From Saitoella complicata NRRL Y-17804 (Eukaryota; Ascomycota; Saitoellomycetes; Saitoellales; Saitoellaceae), in NCBI RefSeq assembly GCF_001661265.1, contig NW_017567007.1, forward strand, positions 304,165 through 368,164: DNA of 64,000 bases, written 5' to 3'. Of this stretch, positions 53,403 through 63,074 are shown piece by piece. The position numbers were made by a program, and so were the translations under genes. The first letter of the stretch is position 1. Every line of letters begins with the position of its first letter. Under the pieces are notes generated by a model. The model did no database searches, was not told the DNA's origin, and saw only the letters and a program-made list of their open reading frames with translations.

Positions 53403-55238
53403 TCACCAATCCTCCGCCAAATCGGTAACGCACCCATGACTAGCATCCCTAACCAACTTCGCATACTTAAGCAACGTTCCCCTCTTAACTCTCAACGGCG
53501 GCTTAACCCACTCCTTCCTCCTCCTCTCCCACTCCTCCTCACTCACCCCAAGTACATCAATCATCTCCCCCACCGAATCAATCACAACCTCATCTCCATC
53601 CTTGACCAACGCGATAGGTCCACCGTCCTGTGCCTCGGGACATACGTGCCCGATAATGAAACCACGGGAGGCACCGGAGTATCGCCCATCGGTGACGAGG
53701 GCGATACAATCGTTGAGACCGAGCCCTTGAATCGCACCGCCGGGTTTCAGCATCTCCGGCATACCTGGTCCACCCTTCGGCCCTTCATATCGCACAATAA
53801 TAACCGTATTCCCATGCTCCCGCTTAATCTCCTTCCGATCAAGCGCATCCATCAAATCCCGCTCCGAGTCGAAGCAGCGTGCTTTACCTCTAAACTCCAA
53901 CCCCTCCTTTCCCGTGATCTTCGCCACGGCACCACCCGGTGCCAAATTTCCGTAGAGGATGCGGATATGCCCGGTTTCCTTGATGGGGTTCGTGGCGGGT
54001 CGGATGGCGACTTGGTCTTGTGGGAGGGAGGGGGCGGATTTGAGGTTTTCGGCGAGGGTGCGGCCGGTTACTGTCATGATGCTTCCATTGAGGAAGCCGA
54101 AGGAGGAGAGGAATTTCATGATTGCGGGCATGCCTCCCAATTCGTGCAAATCAGTCATGTAAAAGTTCCCGCTGGGCTTCATGTCGGCGAGTAAGGGAGT
54201 CTTTGCGCTGATACGGTGGAAGTCGTCCAGGCTCAGATCCACGTTTGCGGAAGATGCGATAGCGAGTAGATGGAGTACGGAGTTCGTAGAACCGCCGAGG
54301 AGCATGGTCATCGTGATCGCGTTCTCGAAGGCGGGTTTGGTCATGATATCCAACGGCTTGATGTCCTTCTCCATCAACACTTTGATCGCCTCCGCTGTCT
54401 TCGCGCACTCACGGAGTTTCTCGGGACTCCCAGCCGGGTTGGAGGCAGATCCGGGGAGAGACATCCCCATAGCCTCCGCAGCGGTGGCCATAGTCGAAGC
54501 GGTGTACTGCCCACCGCACGCACCCGGTCCCGGACAAGCATTCCGAATGACATCCCTAAACCCCTCTGCAGACTCGGTCTGATTAACGAATGCACCATAG
54601 GCATCCCATGTATCATTGATATCAATCCTTCCATCCTTCTTCCCGATCCCTGAAGCCCCGGGTTGGACTTGACGTCTCCCCTGCTGAATCGCGCCTCCGT
54701 ACAACATAATTGAAGGTCGGTTAAGACGTGCCATGGCCATGAGGACCGCGGGCATGTTCTTGTCGCATCCGGGAATGGCAATCATGGCATCATACCACTG
54801 CGCGCTCATAATCGTCTCAAACGAATCCGCGATAATCTCACGCGACTGCAACGAAAACCTCATCCCCGTCGTCCCCATCGAAATGGCATCCGAAACCCCA
54901 ATCGTATTAAACTGCATCGGAACCATCCTCGCATCCTTCACAGCCTTCTTCACATTCTCGCTCAACTCCAACAAATGGCTATTACAAGGGTTCCCGGAGT
55001 ACCAGACTGACCCGATTCCGATCTGTGGTTGATCCATTTCGTGGTCGCGGAGGCCGATGGCGTAGAGCATAGATTGGGAGCCACCTTGAGAGAGATCTTG
55101 GGTAATTGTGGAGGAGAATTTGTTTAGGGAACCGGGTTGGCAGAAGTGGGAGGGACGGGCGGGAAGGGAGGTGTCGGCAATGAGGTCGTCGCGGATGACA
55201 TCGCGAGCGACGTCGCCTTTGGCGAGGTGGTGGGCCAT
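53403..55238 (-). CDS. IlvD/Edd dehydratase (dihydroxyacid dehydratase-like)
   Basis: 611-aa single-exon iron-sulfur dehydratase. Family members act in valine/isoleucine synthesis or on sugar acids. The Fe-S cysteines appear in SGNPCNSHLL, IPGCDKNMPAV and NACPGPGACGGQYTAS. Other motifs: NTIGVSDAISMGTTGMRFSL, LGGSTNSVLHLLA and the C-terminal VTDGRYSGASRGFIIGHVCPE. Mitochondrial Ilv3 usually begins with a long Arg-rich presequence; here the N-terminus is MAHHLAKGDVARDVIRDDL, not presequence-like. A cytosolic paralogue or a sugar-acid dehydratase is therefore possible. Confidence 0.93.
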   Translation of the reverse strand: MAHHLAKGDVARDVIRDDLIADTSLPARPSHFCQPGSLNKFSSTITQDLSQGGSQSMLYAIGLRDHEMDQPQIGIGSVWYSGNPCNSHLLELSENVKKAVKDARMVPMQFNTIGVSDAISMGTTGMRFSLQSREIIADSFETIMSAQWYDAMIAIPGCDKNMPAVLMAMARLNRPSIMLYGGAIQQGRRQVQPGASGIGKKDGRIDINDTWDAYGAFVNQTESAEGFRDVIRNACPGPGACGGQYTASTMATAAEAMGMSLPGSASNPAGSPEKLRECAKTAEAIKVLMEKDIKPLDIMTKPAFENAITMTMLLGGSTNSVLHLLAIASSANVDLSLDDFHRISAKTPLLADMKPSGNFYMTDLHELGGMPAIMKFLSSFGFLNGSIMTVTGRTLAENLKSAPSLPQDQVAIRPATNPIKETGHIRILYGNLAPGGAVAKITGKEGLEFRGKARCFDSERDLMDALDRKEIKREHGNTVIIVRYEGPKGGPGMPEMLKPGGAIQGLGLNDCIALVTDGRYSGASRGFIIGHVCPEAQDGGPIALVKDGDEVVIDSVGEMIDVLGVSEEEWERRRKEWVKPPLRVKRGTLLKYAKLVRDASHGCVTDLAEDW

Positions 55239-55752
55239 TGTGAGGGTGTGTTGTCAATTACTCTCCTAGGTTTGATCCGGGGTGTTGACTGGTAACGCCG
55301 ATGGATCAAACGGTCGTTAAATACTCCTCATCCTCGTCAAACGGGACCCCGCCGAAGACGCGGATCACACGGGCACCCCTCCTTCCACGAAAAGGACACG
55401 CGCTGATTGGTGAAGCTCGCAGGTCATTTCCCATCTGTTTGGAGACTGGATCAGCCGGGTAAATGTGTCGAGTCTCATCGGTGTAATGATGGACCGAGCG
55501 GGGTACGGTGTACTGTCTGCCGTGTGGGTCAACTGAAGCGCAACCGACGTCCGGGACCGTGGAGTGCTGCGACAAGGGCACGCGAGTTTGGGAAAACGAG
55601 CGGAGTTTCAGCATGGTAGACAGTCACATCAAATGGGGATTCTGCGTGCTTCAATCTCAAACAGTTTCCTTCCATACTTGGGTATATTACCGTACATCAA
55701 TGATCCTTAACTCCCTCGCAGGGCCCCTCCCTCAGTCAACATGCTACCCACA
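55239..55752. other. Intergenic, dehydratase upstream region
   Basis: 514 bp between the dehydratase start and the stop of the MoCF-domain gene. It presumably contains the dehydratase promoter; no gene is credible. Confidence 0.5.
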
Positions 55753-56781
55753 TCAAGCACTGTCCCTTTTGCCCAAGTCCTCATTAATCTCTTTCCTCCT
55801 TTCCTCCTCTCCTTTCATCTCCGCCTCAACATCAGCCCTTCTTCCTTGCACCTCCCTCTCCACCTCCCCAATCAATTCCTCCGTCAACTGCGCCTCGCGT
55901 CCAATCAAACTGACCATGACTCCACCCTGCCATTTAGGGTACGATCCGATTTTGATGCCTTGGGGCTCGACGCGCTCGGAGAGACGAGTTAGGAACGGTG
56001 CGATTGCGGATTCGGGGAGGGAGGTGGAGACGAGGAGACGGGTGCGTTTTTGAGTGGAGGGGATGTGGGGGGAGAGGAGGGGCGTGAGAGAGGTGAGTAG
56101 GGTTGTGAAGAGGCGGGGGATGCCGGGGAGGATGTGAACGTTCTCCATTTTGACGACAGGGACCCAGAGTTCTTCGGGTACGGGGAAGATTACTTGTGCG
56201 CCTTCGGGAAATTGAGCCATTCGTAGCCGTGCTTTCTTTTCGTCGTTGTCGACACTCCAGTCGATTGGCCTTTTGTTCAATTTCTTCATCTTTTCGACGG
56301 TTTCGTCGTGGAGGACCAGCTTTTTGTTGAAGGCCTTGGCGATGGAGGGGTATGTGATATCGTCATGGGTTGGTCCGATACCGCCAGACGTAATAACAAA
56401 GTCATGACGGGAATTCAACCGAGTGACAGCTTCGATAATCTCAGACTCCACGTCAGGGATGATCTCAACGCGGCGGAGATCGATGCCGAGATCCCAGCAA
56501 AATCGAGCGAAGAAGGCCGAATTGGTATCGAAGGTCTGTAATGGCATCGTGAGCTCAGAGCAATCGTAGATGAGGAAACACCCGGTTACCTTACTGTTCA
56601 AAACCTCATCGCCGATGATTAGACATGCGGCCGTGGTAATGTTCTTGTCGTTGTAGTAATCTGGGTATGTCGTAAGCAGCGAAGACGCAGACGCAGACGA
56701 TGCCGAAGCCATTGCAGATGTGGAAAAAGGTCTTGGCCTGGGCTTTATGTGCGATAGGACGTTTGTGAGTCGTGCGAGCAT
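55753..56781 (-). CDS. MoCF/CinA N-terminal-domain protein
   Basis: Molybdopterin-binding-fold protein similar to the N-terminal half of bacterial CinA and to the pyrophosphatase-like domain of FAD synthases. Exons 56781-56590 and 56535-55753 give 324 aa. The 54-nt intron has no stop and is a multiple of three, so an unspliced message stays open; removing it restores CLIIGDEVLNSK-TFDTNSAFFA, the family pattern. The core motif ITSGGIGPTHDDITYPSIAKA is complete, and MENVHILPGIPRLF follows. The N-terminus MLARLTNVLSHIKPRPRPFS is presequence-like. Function in fungi is not established. Confidence 0.88.
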   Translation of the reverse strand: MLARLTNVLSHIKPRPRPFSTSAMASASSASASSLLTTYPDYYNDKNITTAACLIIGDEVLNSKVTGCFLIYDCSELTMPLQTFDTNSAFFARFCWDLGIDLRRVEIIPDVESEIIEAVTRLNSRHDFVITSGGIGPTHDDITYPSIAKAFNKKLVLHDETVEKMKKLNKRPIDWSVDNDEKKARLRMAQFPEGAQVIFPVPEELWVPVVKMENVHILPGIPRLFTTLLTSLTPLLSPHIPSTQKRTRLLVSTSLPESAIAPFLTRLSERVEPQGIKIGSYPKWQGGVMVSLIGREAQLTEELIGEVEREVQGRRADVEAEMKGEEERRKEINEDLGKRDSA

Positions 56782-56907
56782 CGATGGAGGTGCTCAATTG
56801 CGGGAGGTCGCCGACGGAGGTGGAATCGACGACCGACAGGGTGGAGTGATGACAGCCATTGAACAACACACCTGTGATTTTGTGCTCCATTTTGGAAAAC
56901 AACTTCT

Positions 56908-56979
56908 GCTTCCATAGCTCAGTGGTAGAGCGAGAGATTGCAGATCTCTAGGTCAGGTGTTCGAATCACCTTGGGAGCT
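56908..56979 (+). tRNA. tRNA-Cys (anticodon GCA), copy 1
   Basis: 72-nt cloverleaf: acceptor GCTTCCA/TGGGAGC, anticodon stem AGAGA/TCTCT with loop TTGCAGA (anticodon GCA), T arm AGGTG TTCGAAT CACCT, and discriminator T as expected for tRNA-Cys. No intron. Copies 2 and 3 lie at 61848 and 63695. Confidence 0.94.
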
Positions 56980-57860
56980 TGTGGTTTTGATGTTTTGTGC
57001 TCCTAGTTTCCCACGGCTTCGAGAAGGCGATTGAAAAAGAAGACTGGGGAGCACGTTAAGCACTGCTCTGATGGAAGTACTTTTGGCATCATCGGATTGA
57101 TACGCACAGCGTATTGCCCTCAGATGATGAGAGTTGTGTCGGTACGGGCCGCTTGGCCGGTGGCCTTCATTCTGCCAAGGTTCCTTTTGACCCGTTATCA
57201 TTTGCACCACTCACTATTTGTACACGAACCAGGACAAATTTGGTTATCGGACGACTATATTACCCATCGAACTGCACCCTTTGCCCGTCTGTGAGCTTCG
57301 AAGCACGCGAGTGAATATATCTGCATCGATTGCAGGACCAGCGAGCGCAGTTCTCACGTTCGCTCAGACGGAACGGTTGGTCTCCACAAAGGCGTGTAGC
57401 AGTGGCTCATCTCATTCGACATACCCACAAGCCAAACTGTCAACCCCAAAGTCGATTCCTTCATAGCTTCAATCTATGACTGGTGGCATCGGCAGGTTCA
57501 ATCTTGTTCCCTGCGAGAAGAAGGTGGTTCAAAGAGGCCGGAAAAGCGTGAATCACAGTAGAGACTAACCCACGTAAGCAGGTAGGGATAACATATTTAC
57601 AACGCTTGAGTGAGAGGCTTTGTACTAAGAGCAACTTCGTTTTCAAACCGTCAACATCATGCGCTGAGCAAAATCTGGGGGATCCGAATCCCGGCACACG
57701 GGGAACTACAGAGAAACGCAACACTCTCCACGAACGAGTATAACGGAATGTACCCAGCATATATATCAAGTTCAGGAGGCAGAATATCATGCTCGGTCGG
57801 AAGGTGTAACTACCAGAGCTTGGGGCGAAGACGGCGACCAATATACCTACCCTGTTTCGC
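56980..57860. other. Gene-poor stretch after tRNA-Cys copy 1
   Basis: 881 bp. Several short ORFs on both strands, the longest a 150-codon minus-strand frame (57461-57913) that overlaps the end of the thiol-reductase gene; it has no recognisable domain. I see no RNA gene or repeat. Confidence 0.5.
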
Positions 57861-58722
57861 TCAATTCTGCCGAAACGTTCCTCGTAGTGATCGTCCCATA
57901 CCCCACCGAGCACGTCTTCCTCGCTTCACCACGTCCCCATCCGCATTCAACTCCTCATACTCGCTCGCAATCAACTCCAAAAACCCCTCCATACTCGGCT
58001 CAACCTCACACTCCATCCACTCCCCTCCATCCCTAACACAAACCTTCCGCCCACCAACCTCAACCGTACAACTCCTCGTCACATTCCTCTCCTGCACACC
58101 TCTTGCACTGGTTATCAACAACCCCCTACCCTCGTCCCCTTCGACGCATTGCTCCCATTTTTTGAGATCGAGGCCGAGGAATACGAGACATGCAGCGCCA
58201 TTTTGGGGGATTTGTGACTGGTTTAGGTTTTGGCAGAGGATGAAGGGAAGGGAGAGGTGCGGGTTGGGGTAGGATTGCGCGAGACAGAGTTGTTGGATGT
58301 TTCCGAGACATTCGGTTGGGCCGTGTTTGCAGGTGATATCATTGGTTGGTGTGAGGGCGGCAATGTAGTCGATGTGGAAGTCTATCATGTATGCTCCCTT
58401 TTCCACTGGTGATATGTCAGTGTCAGTGGATGGGGTGAGGGTGGGGTTGTAGAGACGTACCGACACCCGCGAATACCTCCTCACAATCCCGGGCGTCTGG
58501 ACACTGACTCATCACGTCCAACCGTACCTCGACGCGTTTGTGCGTATCCACCCTCTCCGCTGGCGTCCGCCATGAGGAGAGGACGTGGGGGAGTGAGATA
58601 TTGTTGTATTCGAGGGATGAGGAGAGGATTATGAGGGAGAGGAGGAAGAGGGAGAGGAGGGCGAGGGAGCGGAGGCGGATGTTTGTTGGGCTGAATGCGT
58701 AAAACCCTGTTGCGGGGGCCAT
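57861..58722 (-). CDS. GILT-like thiol reductase family protein
   Basis: Type II membrane or secreted protein of 268 aa, exons 58722-58461 and 58405-57861 over a 55-nt intron (donor GTACGT). One hydrophobic anchor (LRSLALLSLFLLSLIILSSS) near the N-terminus leads to a luminal domain. EVRLDVMSQCPDARDCEEVF fits the start of the GILT domain, and FHIDYIAAL plus CKHGPTECLGNIQQLCLAQS match its second conserved block (CxHG..EC.GN..QLC). The cysteine spacing at the active site is CxxxxxC, not CxxC, so reductase activity is uncertain. Confidence 0.85.
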
Positions 58723-59207
58723 TGTGAAGGAAGCTGAGATGGTTTTGCGATCAGTGGATTAAGAAGTGACCAGGTTTGGTCGGACGGTTGTATACCGAAG
58801 CGTTGCGGTGTGTACGCGTACGGACACGCAGCCGTACGCCAAAAATGGGCAATTCTTGGCGACGAAAGGAAATGGAATGATGAAAACAAGGAGCCCGCGG
58901 CTACTTTTTGTATTGCAATTGTCTCTTCATGGGTTCATTTTTACCAGCTGCTGTTGTGTCGGCTGGCCATGGGCGACTGCGAATCCTTGCCGTTGCCAGA
59001 TATAACATCGCTACACGTCCGCCAACCAAAGCCCCCGAGACTGAACACGCAATGATCGCTTCTGCTTTCGTCAAACTTTCTTATTACTGAAACTGACCTG
59101 TCCACGGCTCTGACCAAGGATGATGCCGAATGAAATGAAATGAAAAAAAACGCCGATAACCCCCAGAACCCCACCCACATGCATACAAAAACCCATATCA
59201 CAGCAGA
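58723..59207. other. Intergenic, upstream of the thiol reductase
   Basis: 485 bp between the thiol-reductase start and the DPH3 stop. No gene, RNA or repeat is supported. Confidence 0.5.
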
Positions 59208-59548
59208 TCACGCAACAACCGTCACTATCGCCCCCGGAACCTCCATCGTCTCTCCCTCGTCGTCTTCATCCATGAAATCCTCCTATTGTCATGTCCCCTG
59301 TTAGCCTCACCTTCACCTCACACCCAACCCAGGGCCAAAGATCGAGTCCGACCGAAGGGAAGACTCACCTCATCATACACCACCCTCAAAATCAACGAAC
59401 AACTCGGACACCGCGCAACATCCTCCCCCTCCCTCAACTCCTCGACGGTGATCTCGAATCGATCACCGCATGGACAGGGATAGGTGTATTTTTGGGTGTC
59501 GGGGTCGAAGGACATGTCTTCGATTTCGACTTCGTCGTAGAAGGACAT
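59208..59548 (-). CDS. DPH3: Diphthamide biosynthesis protein 3
   Basis: Small iron-binding electron donor for the Dph1-Dph2 radical enzyme in diphthamide synthesis on eEF2; in yeast (Kti11) it also supports Elongator. Exons 59548-59369 and 59282-59208 over an 86-nt intron (donor GTGAGT) give 84 aa. The N-terminus [12 protein letters not shown] and the four metal-binding cysteines in YPCPCGDRF and ARCPSCSL are complete. Splicing yields [11 protein letters not shown], as in the family. Confidence 0.95.
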
Positions 59549-59574
59549 TGCAACTGTTTAGCTGTGGAGCGAAG

Positions 59575-59604
59575 AGGGAGAGGAGAGGAGAGGAGAGGAG
59601 AGAG
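59575..59604. repeat. GGAGA pentanucleotide tract
   Basis: Five or so tandem GGAGA units in the DPH3 upstream region, about 30 bp above its ATG (minus strand reads TCTCC, a polypyrimidine tract common in fungal 5' leaders). Confidence 0.75.
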
Positions 59605-59819
59605 GGTGTTAGCGGGGGTGCCAAAATTCGCCCCGGGGTCAGGGGGTGAGACAGGCCGTGCATGGCGGTAGCTGATGAGCGTGAGATGTCAAGGAGCCGA
59701 ATTTAATGGGAAATCGTTACTGCTGCCTCTGCTGACCTCCATCTACAGCCCTGTAGCTATATGCTCGGAACGCTGCAGGATTGACCCGAGCCTGCAACTC
59801 TAGGAGAAGTTAAAAGCAC

Positions 59820-60554
59820 TCATTTTTGCCCCAAAACCGCCTTCACAGCCTCATACCCCCCCAAATATACCCCAGCCCCAACCCCCGCGACCACGACCCT
59901 CACCCCACCCCCCCTCCACATCTCACCCCCCCTCATCCCCCTCACAACCTCCCACATCCCCACCCCATCCTTCTTCTCACTCACCATGATTCGAGTTTTG
60001 ATGACGTCGATTGGAGTCGTGAGGAGGGCAGCGGTCGCACCGGATATTGCCCCAGCGAGGGAGGGTGGGAGATGAAGGGTAGTGCGGAGGTGTTCGTAGA
60101 GGGGGAAGTGGAGGATTGTGAAAGGGATGTTGCGGGCTACTAAGCTTGAGTAGCCTTTCCAGATTGCGCGTACCCCGCCTTTTTGGATGAGCTTTTCGCC
60201 GGTTTTGAGGGAGGAGTCGGAGGAGGCGTCGGGGTTTATTTGGGCGTTTTGTTTGACTAGCTCGAAGGGGACACGGACGAGGCACGACACGGCTTCGGCG
60301 ACGGAACTCGCTGCCAAATGGACTCCTGCTCCCTTTTTCCCGGTTGTGCGTTCGAGGAGTCGTTTTAGGGTGTCGTAGGTGAGGAAGAATATGCCGGCCG
60401 AGGGCGCGCCGGCACACACGACTGGACCTATGCCTTTGAAGACGCCGCGGACACTATATGGGGAGGTGGATGGGGAAGGGGATTGAAGTCGGGTTTTGAT
60501 GGTGTCGATGGGGTGGAGGAGGAGGTCTGTTAGGGTTCCTGCTAGAGCTCCTGA
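59820..60554 (-). CDS. PET8: Mitochondrial S-adenosylmethionine carrier (5' end in gap)
   Basis: Inner-membrane SLC25 carrier importing SAM. The last exon runs 60554-59820 and begins at an acceptor CCCAG with a GCTAAT branch-like element above it; earlier exon(s) lie in or beyond the run of N. The first carrier signature HPIDTIKTRLQS with GALAGTLTDLLL fits the SAM carrier family, then FFLTYDTLKRLL, VRVPFELVKQNAQI and TPIDVIKTRIMVS. The C-terminus AGVYLGGYEAVKAVLG closes the third repeat. The identification as Pet8/SLC25A26 is by overall pattern. Confidence 0.85.
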   Translation of the reverse strand, partial: SGALAGTLTDLLLHPIDTIKTRLQSPSPSTSPYSVRGVFKGIGPVVCAGAPSAGIFFLTYDTLKRLLERTTGKKGAGVHLAASSVAEAVSCLVRVPFELVKQNAQINPDASSDSSLKTGEKLIQKGGVRAIWKGYSSLVARNIPFTILHFPLYEHLRTTLHLPPSLAGAISGATAALLTTPIDVIKTRIMVSEKKDGVGMWEVVRGMRGGEMWRGGGVRVVVAGVGAGVYLGGYEAVKAVLGQK

Positions 60555-60595
60555 CTGGGTCCATTAGCTTTCACGGATCAAACCGGCAAGGGGAG

Positions 60596-60983
60596 NNNNN
60601 NNNNNNNNNNNNNNNNNNNNNNNNNNNNNNNNNNNNNNNNNNNNNNNNNNNNNNNNNNNNNNNNNNNNNNNNNNNNNNNNNNNNNNNNNNNNNNNNNNNN
60701 NNNNNNNNNNNNNNNNNNNNNNNNNNNNNNNNNNNNNNNNNNNNNNNNNNNNNNNNNNNNNNNNNNNNNNNNNNNNNNNNNNNNNNNNNNNNNNNNNNNN
60801 NNNNNNNNNNNNNNNNNNNNNNNNNNNNNNNNNNNNNNNNNNNNNNNNNNNNNNNNNNNNNNNNNNNNNNNNNNNNNNNNNNNNNNNNNNNNNNNNNNNN
60901 NNNNNNNNNNNNNNNNNNNNNNNNNNNNNNNNNNNNNNNNNNNNNNNNNNNNNNNNNNNNNNNNNNNNNNNNNNNNNNNNNNN
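60596..60983. other. Assembly gap (388 N)
   Basis: Run of undetermined bases. It removes the start of the SAM carrier gene. ORFs called across it are meaningless. Confidence 1.
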
Positions 60984-61205
60984 GGGCACATACGATGAAT
61001 GAATCCGACATCGATATAGCCCAACGTTGTCCATCCCAGATTCGGACATGCCTCCTCGGTAACGTCGACAATGACATCACCACACACCCGCGGCCCAAGC
61101 CACGACTTCGCCACTCGCTCACACGTACCACCCGTGTACTCCTCTCTCGTACATCTCATCCTTCTCCCATCAACAAACAAACAAACAAACATACAAGCAT
61201 ACAAG

Positions 61206-61707
61206 ATGGGCTTCACCTGCCCAGACCTCTTCCTCTGCCTCCTCGCAGTCCTCATCCCACCCATCCCAGTCGGTATCAAAGCTGGGTTCTGTACCGCTGA
61301 TCGTGAGTCATCCCCATCCCTCCCTTCTCCCCCCTTCAACCCTAACCCTGTGGGCGATAGTGTTGATCAATATTTGTTTGTGCGTATTGGGCGTTATCCC
61401 CGGCTTGGTGCATGCGTGGTACATCATCGGAAAGTATCCCGAACATGACCGCCGCCGTGCTGCTCGAGGTTCGCAGCAGCGGTCGCGGTCCGTGAGGGAG
61501 GATTTAGAGCGTGCGCAGCGGACGCGTCTGGGACCTGGGTATCAACGTGTACCTCAGAAGGAGCAGCGGAATTATGGAGCGGTTCCGAGGGGGGAGGAAG
61601 GTGTGGGTGAGGGATCGAGTGCTGGTGGTGTTGGGGGGCAGGGCGAGGTACCGCCGAGTTATGCGAGTGTTGTGAAGGGGGATAATAAGGTTCAGACGGA
61701 TGATTGA
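61206..61707 (+). CDS. PMP3/SNA family membrane protein with PY-motif tail
   Basis: Exons 61206-61302 and 61361-61707 over a 58-nt intron (donor GTGAGT) give 147 aa. The two-span Pmp3 core is MGFTCPDLFLCLLAVLIPPI followed, after splicing, by FCTADLLINICLCVLGVIPG and LVHAWYII. Pmp3 itself is about 55 aa; here a hydrophilic tail of about 90 residues follows, with GEVPPSYASV near the end. PPxY motifs recruit Rsp5-type ubiquitin ligases in yeast Sna3/Sna4, so this is closer to SNA3/SNA4 than to PMP3. The tRNA-Cys copy 2 lies 140 bp downstream. Confidence 0.9.
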
Positions 61708-61847
61708 GCTCCATTGTGAGGGTAAGAGGTGATGAGGGTCTTTGACTGCATTCGTTGGGAAATGCGGCTTTCTTGTATTGTTCATAAAAAACCCTGGTCT
61801 GCCTGCCAAAACTGAATCTGAGTATGACAAAACCGTTGCATGCTTGA

Positions 61848-61919
61848 GCTTCCATAGCTCAGTGGTAGAGCGAGAGATTGCAGATCTCTAGGTCAGGTGT
61901 TCGAATCACCTTGGAAGCT
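61848..61919 (+). tRNA. tRNA-Cys (anticodon GCA), copy 2
   Basis: Same cloverleaf as copy 1, with a fully Watson-Crick acceptor stem (GCTTCCA/TGGAAGC). The 12 bases just upstream, TTGCATGCTTGA, are identical to those above copy 3. A T-run follows within a few bases. Confidence 0.94.
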
Positions 61920-62149
61920 TTCTTTTGCGTTTTCTGGCAGCAATGATTTTCAATCAATCCAATCCTGAACCAGCTTTCATTCTCAACTCAATTACGACCT
62001 CTTTCCTCTTTCCAACATTTTCTCGTCGTACCGTGCCTGGCCGCGCTTCCAGCACTTCGCCTAAACCGCCTAACGTAGACGCTTCGAAGCTTCACGTCAC
62101 GTTCCGATCAACCACCGACCGACCAACAAAGCATTCGACAACAATCACA

Positions 62150-62714
62150 ATGACCGGAGAAGGCTGGCTGTTTCTTTTCGCCGTGTTGATCAATGCGGTG
62201 AACTTGTTCTTGCAGGTGTTCTTTACGATCATGTAGGTTCAATCCGCTCGTTGCGCCTTCGTGTTTCACGGGGAGACGAGTCTTGGTTACGGTGATGCTG
62301 ACCCTTGTGCGACGACAGGTACTCCGACCTCGAATGTGATTACATCAACCCCATCGACCTCTGCAACAAACTCAATTGGTGGATCTTCCCGGAAATGGGC
62401 ATTCACGCCTTCACTACCGTCCTCCTGCTCCTCAACGGTCAATGGATTGCCACGGCCCTCAACTTGCCCCTCCTTGCGTACAACGTCAACAAAGTCGTCA
62501 ACAACGCTCATTTGTTGGATGCGACTGAGATCTTTAGGACGTTGGGGAAGCATAAGAAGGAGAGCTTTGTGAAGTTGGGATTCCATTTGGTGTTGTTTTT
62601 CTTCTACCTTTACAGGTGAGTTGGGGCAGGGGGGTGGTGTATGCGTGGTTTGTCTGGATGTGTCGTACTGACTGTTTGTGTAGCATGATCGTTGCGTTGA
62701 TCCGTGATGATTAA
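62150..62714 (+). CDS. ERV14: ER-derived vesicle protein ERV14 (cornichon)
   Basis: COPII cargo receptor for transmembrane secretory proteins. Exons 62150-62232, 62319-62615 and 62684-62714 (introns 86 and 68 nt) give 136 aa, the family's usual length. The N-terminus [20 protein letters not shown] is the first span; [19 protein letters not shown] is the cornichon signature; [19 protein letters not shown] and the region before [14 protein letters not shown] form the other spans. Splice joins restore FFTIMYSDLE and YLYSMIVALI. Confidence 0.96.
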
Positions 62715-63074
62715 AGTGCGTCGCACCTGATATGAAGGTTGGAATGTGAGAGAGGCAATGGACGGAGTGTGCTGAGTTGTTAGACAGCGGAGCGGCTCAA
62801 GTCTTATTTATGGGGCTGTAGACTCGGCGTCGGGATGCTCGATATGGAGTGTACGATCGAATGGAGAAGAGAAACGTTCGCTTGAAGGGGGTGCTGTGTT
62901 GCTGTAATGTCATAATAAAGGGTTTTGCATACAAGAACCCGCATCTGTCGTTTCAACGGAATATGCTTCGTGACGGGGTATCATATCTCAAGAATATGTG
63001 AACGCAACGTTCTTTATATCCTCTGCGTTGCCGCGTCAACCTCGTCGTAATCTATAGCACCAATCGTGCTCCCA
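62715..63074. other. Convergent intergenic region, 3' UTRs
   Basis: 360 bp between ERV14 and the GMF-like gene ends. A possible AATAAA-like signal (ATAATAAAGG) lies near 62912. No gene is seen. Confidence 0.5.

Noticed and set aside
57461-57913. 150-codon minus-strand ORF next to the thiol-reductase gene
   Set aside because: Overlaps the conserved gene's 3' end in another frame and has no recognisable domain.
60564-61339. Three minus-strand ORFs running through the N gap
   Set aside because: They are made mostly of undetermined bases.
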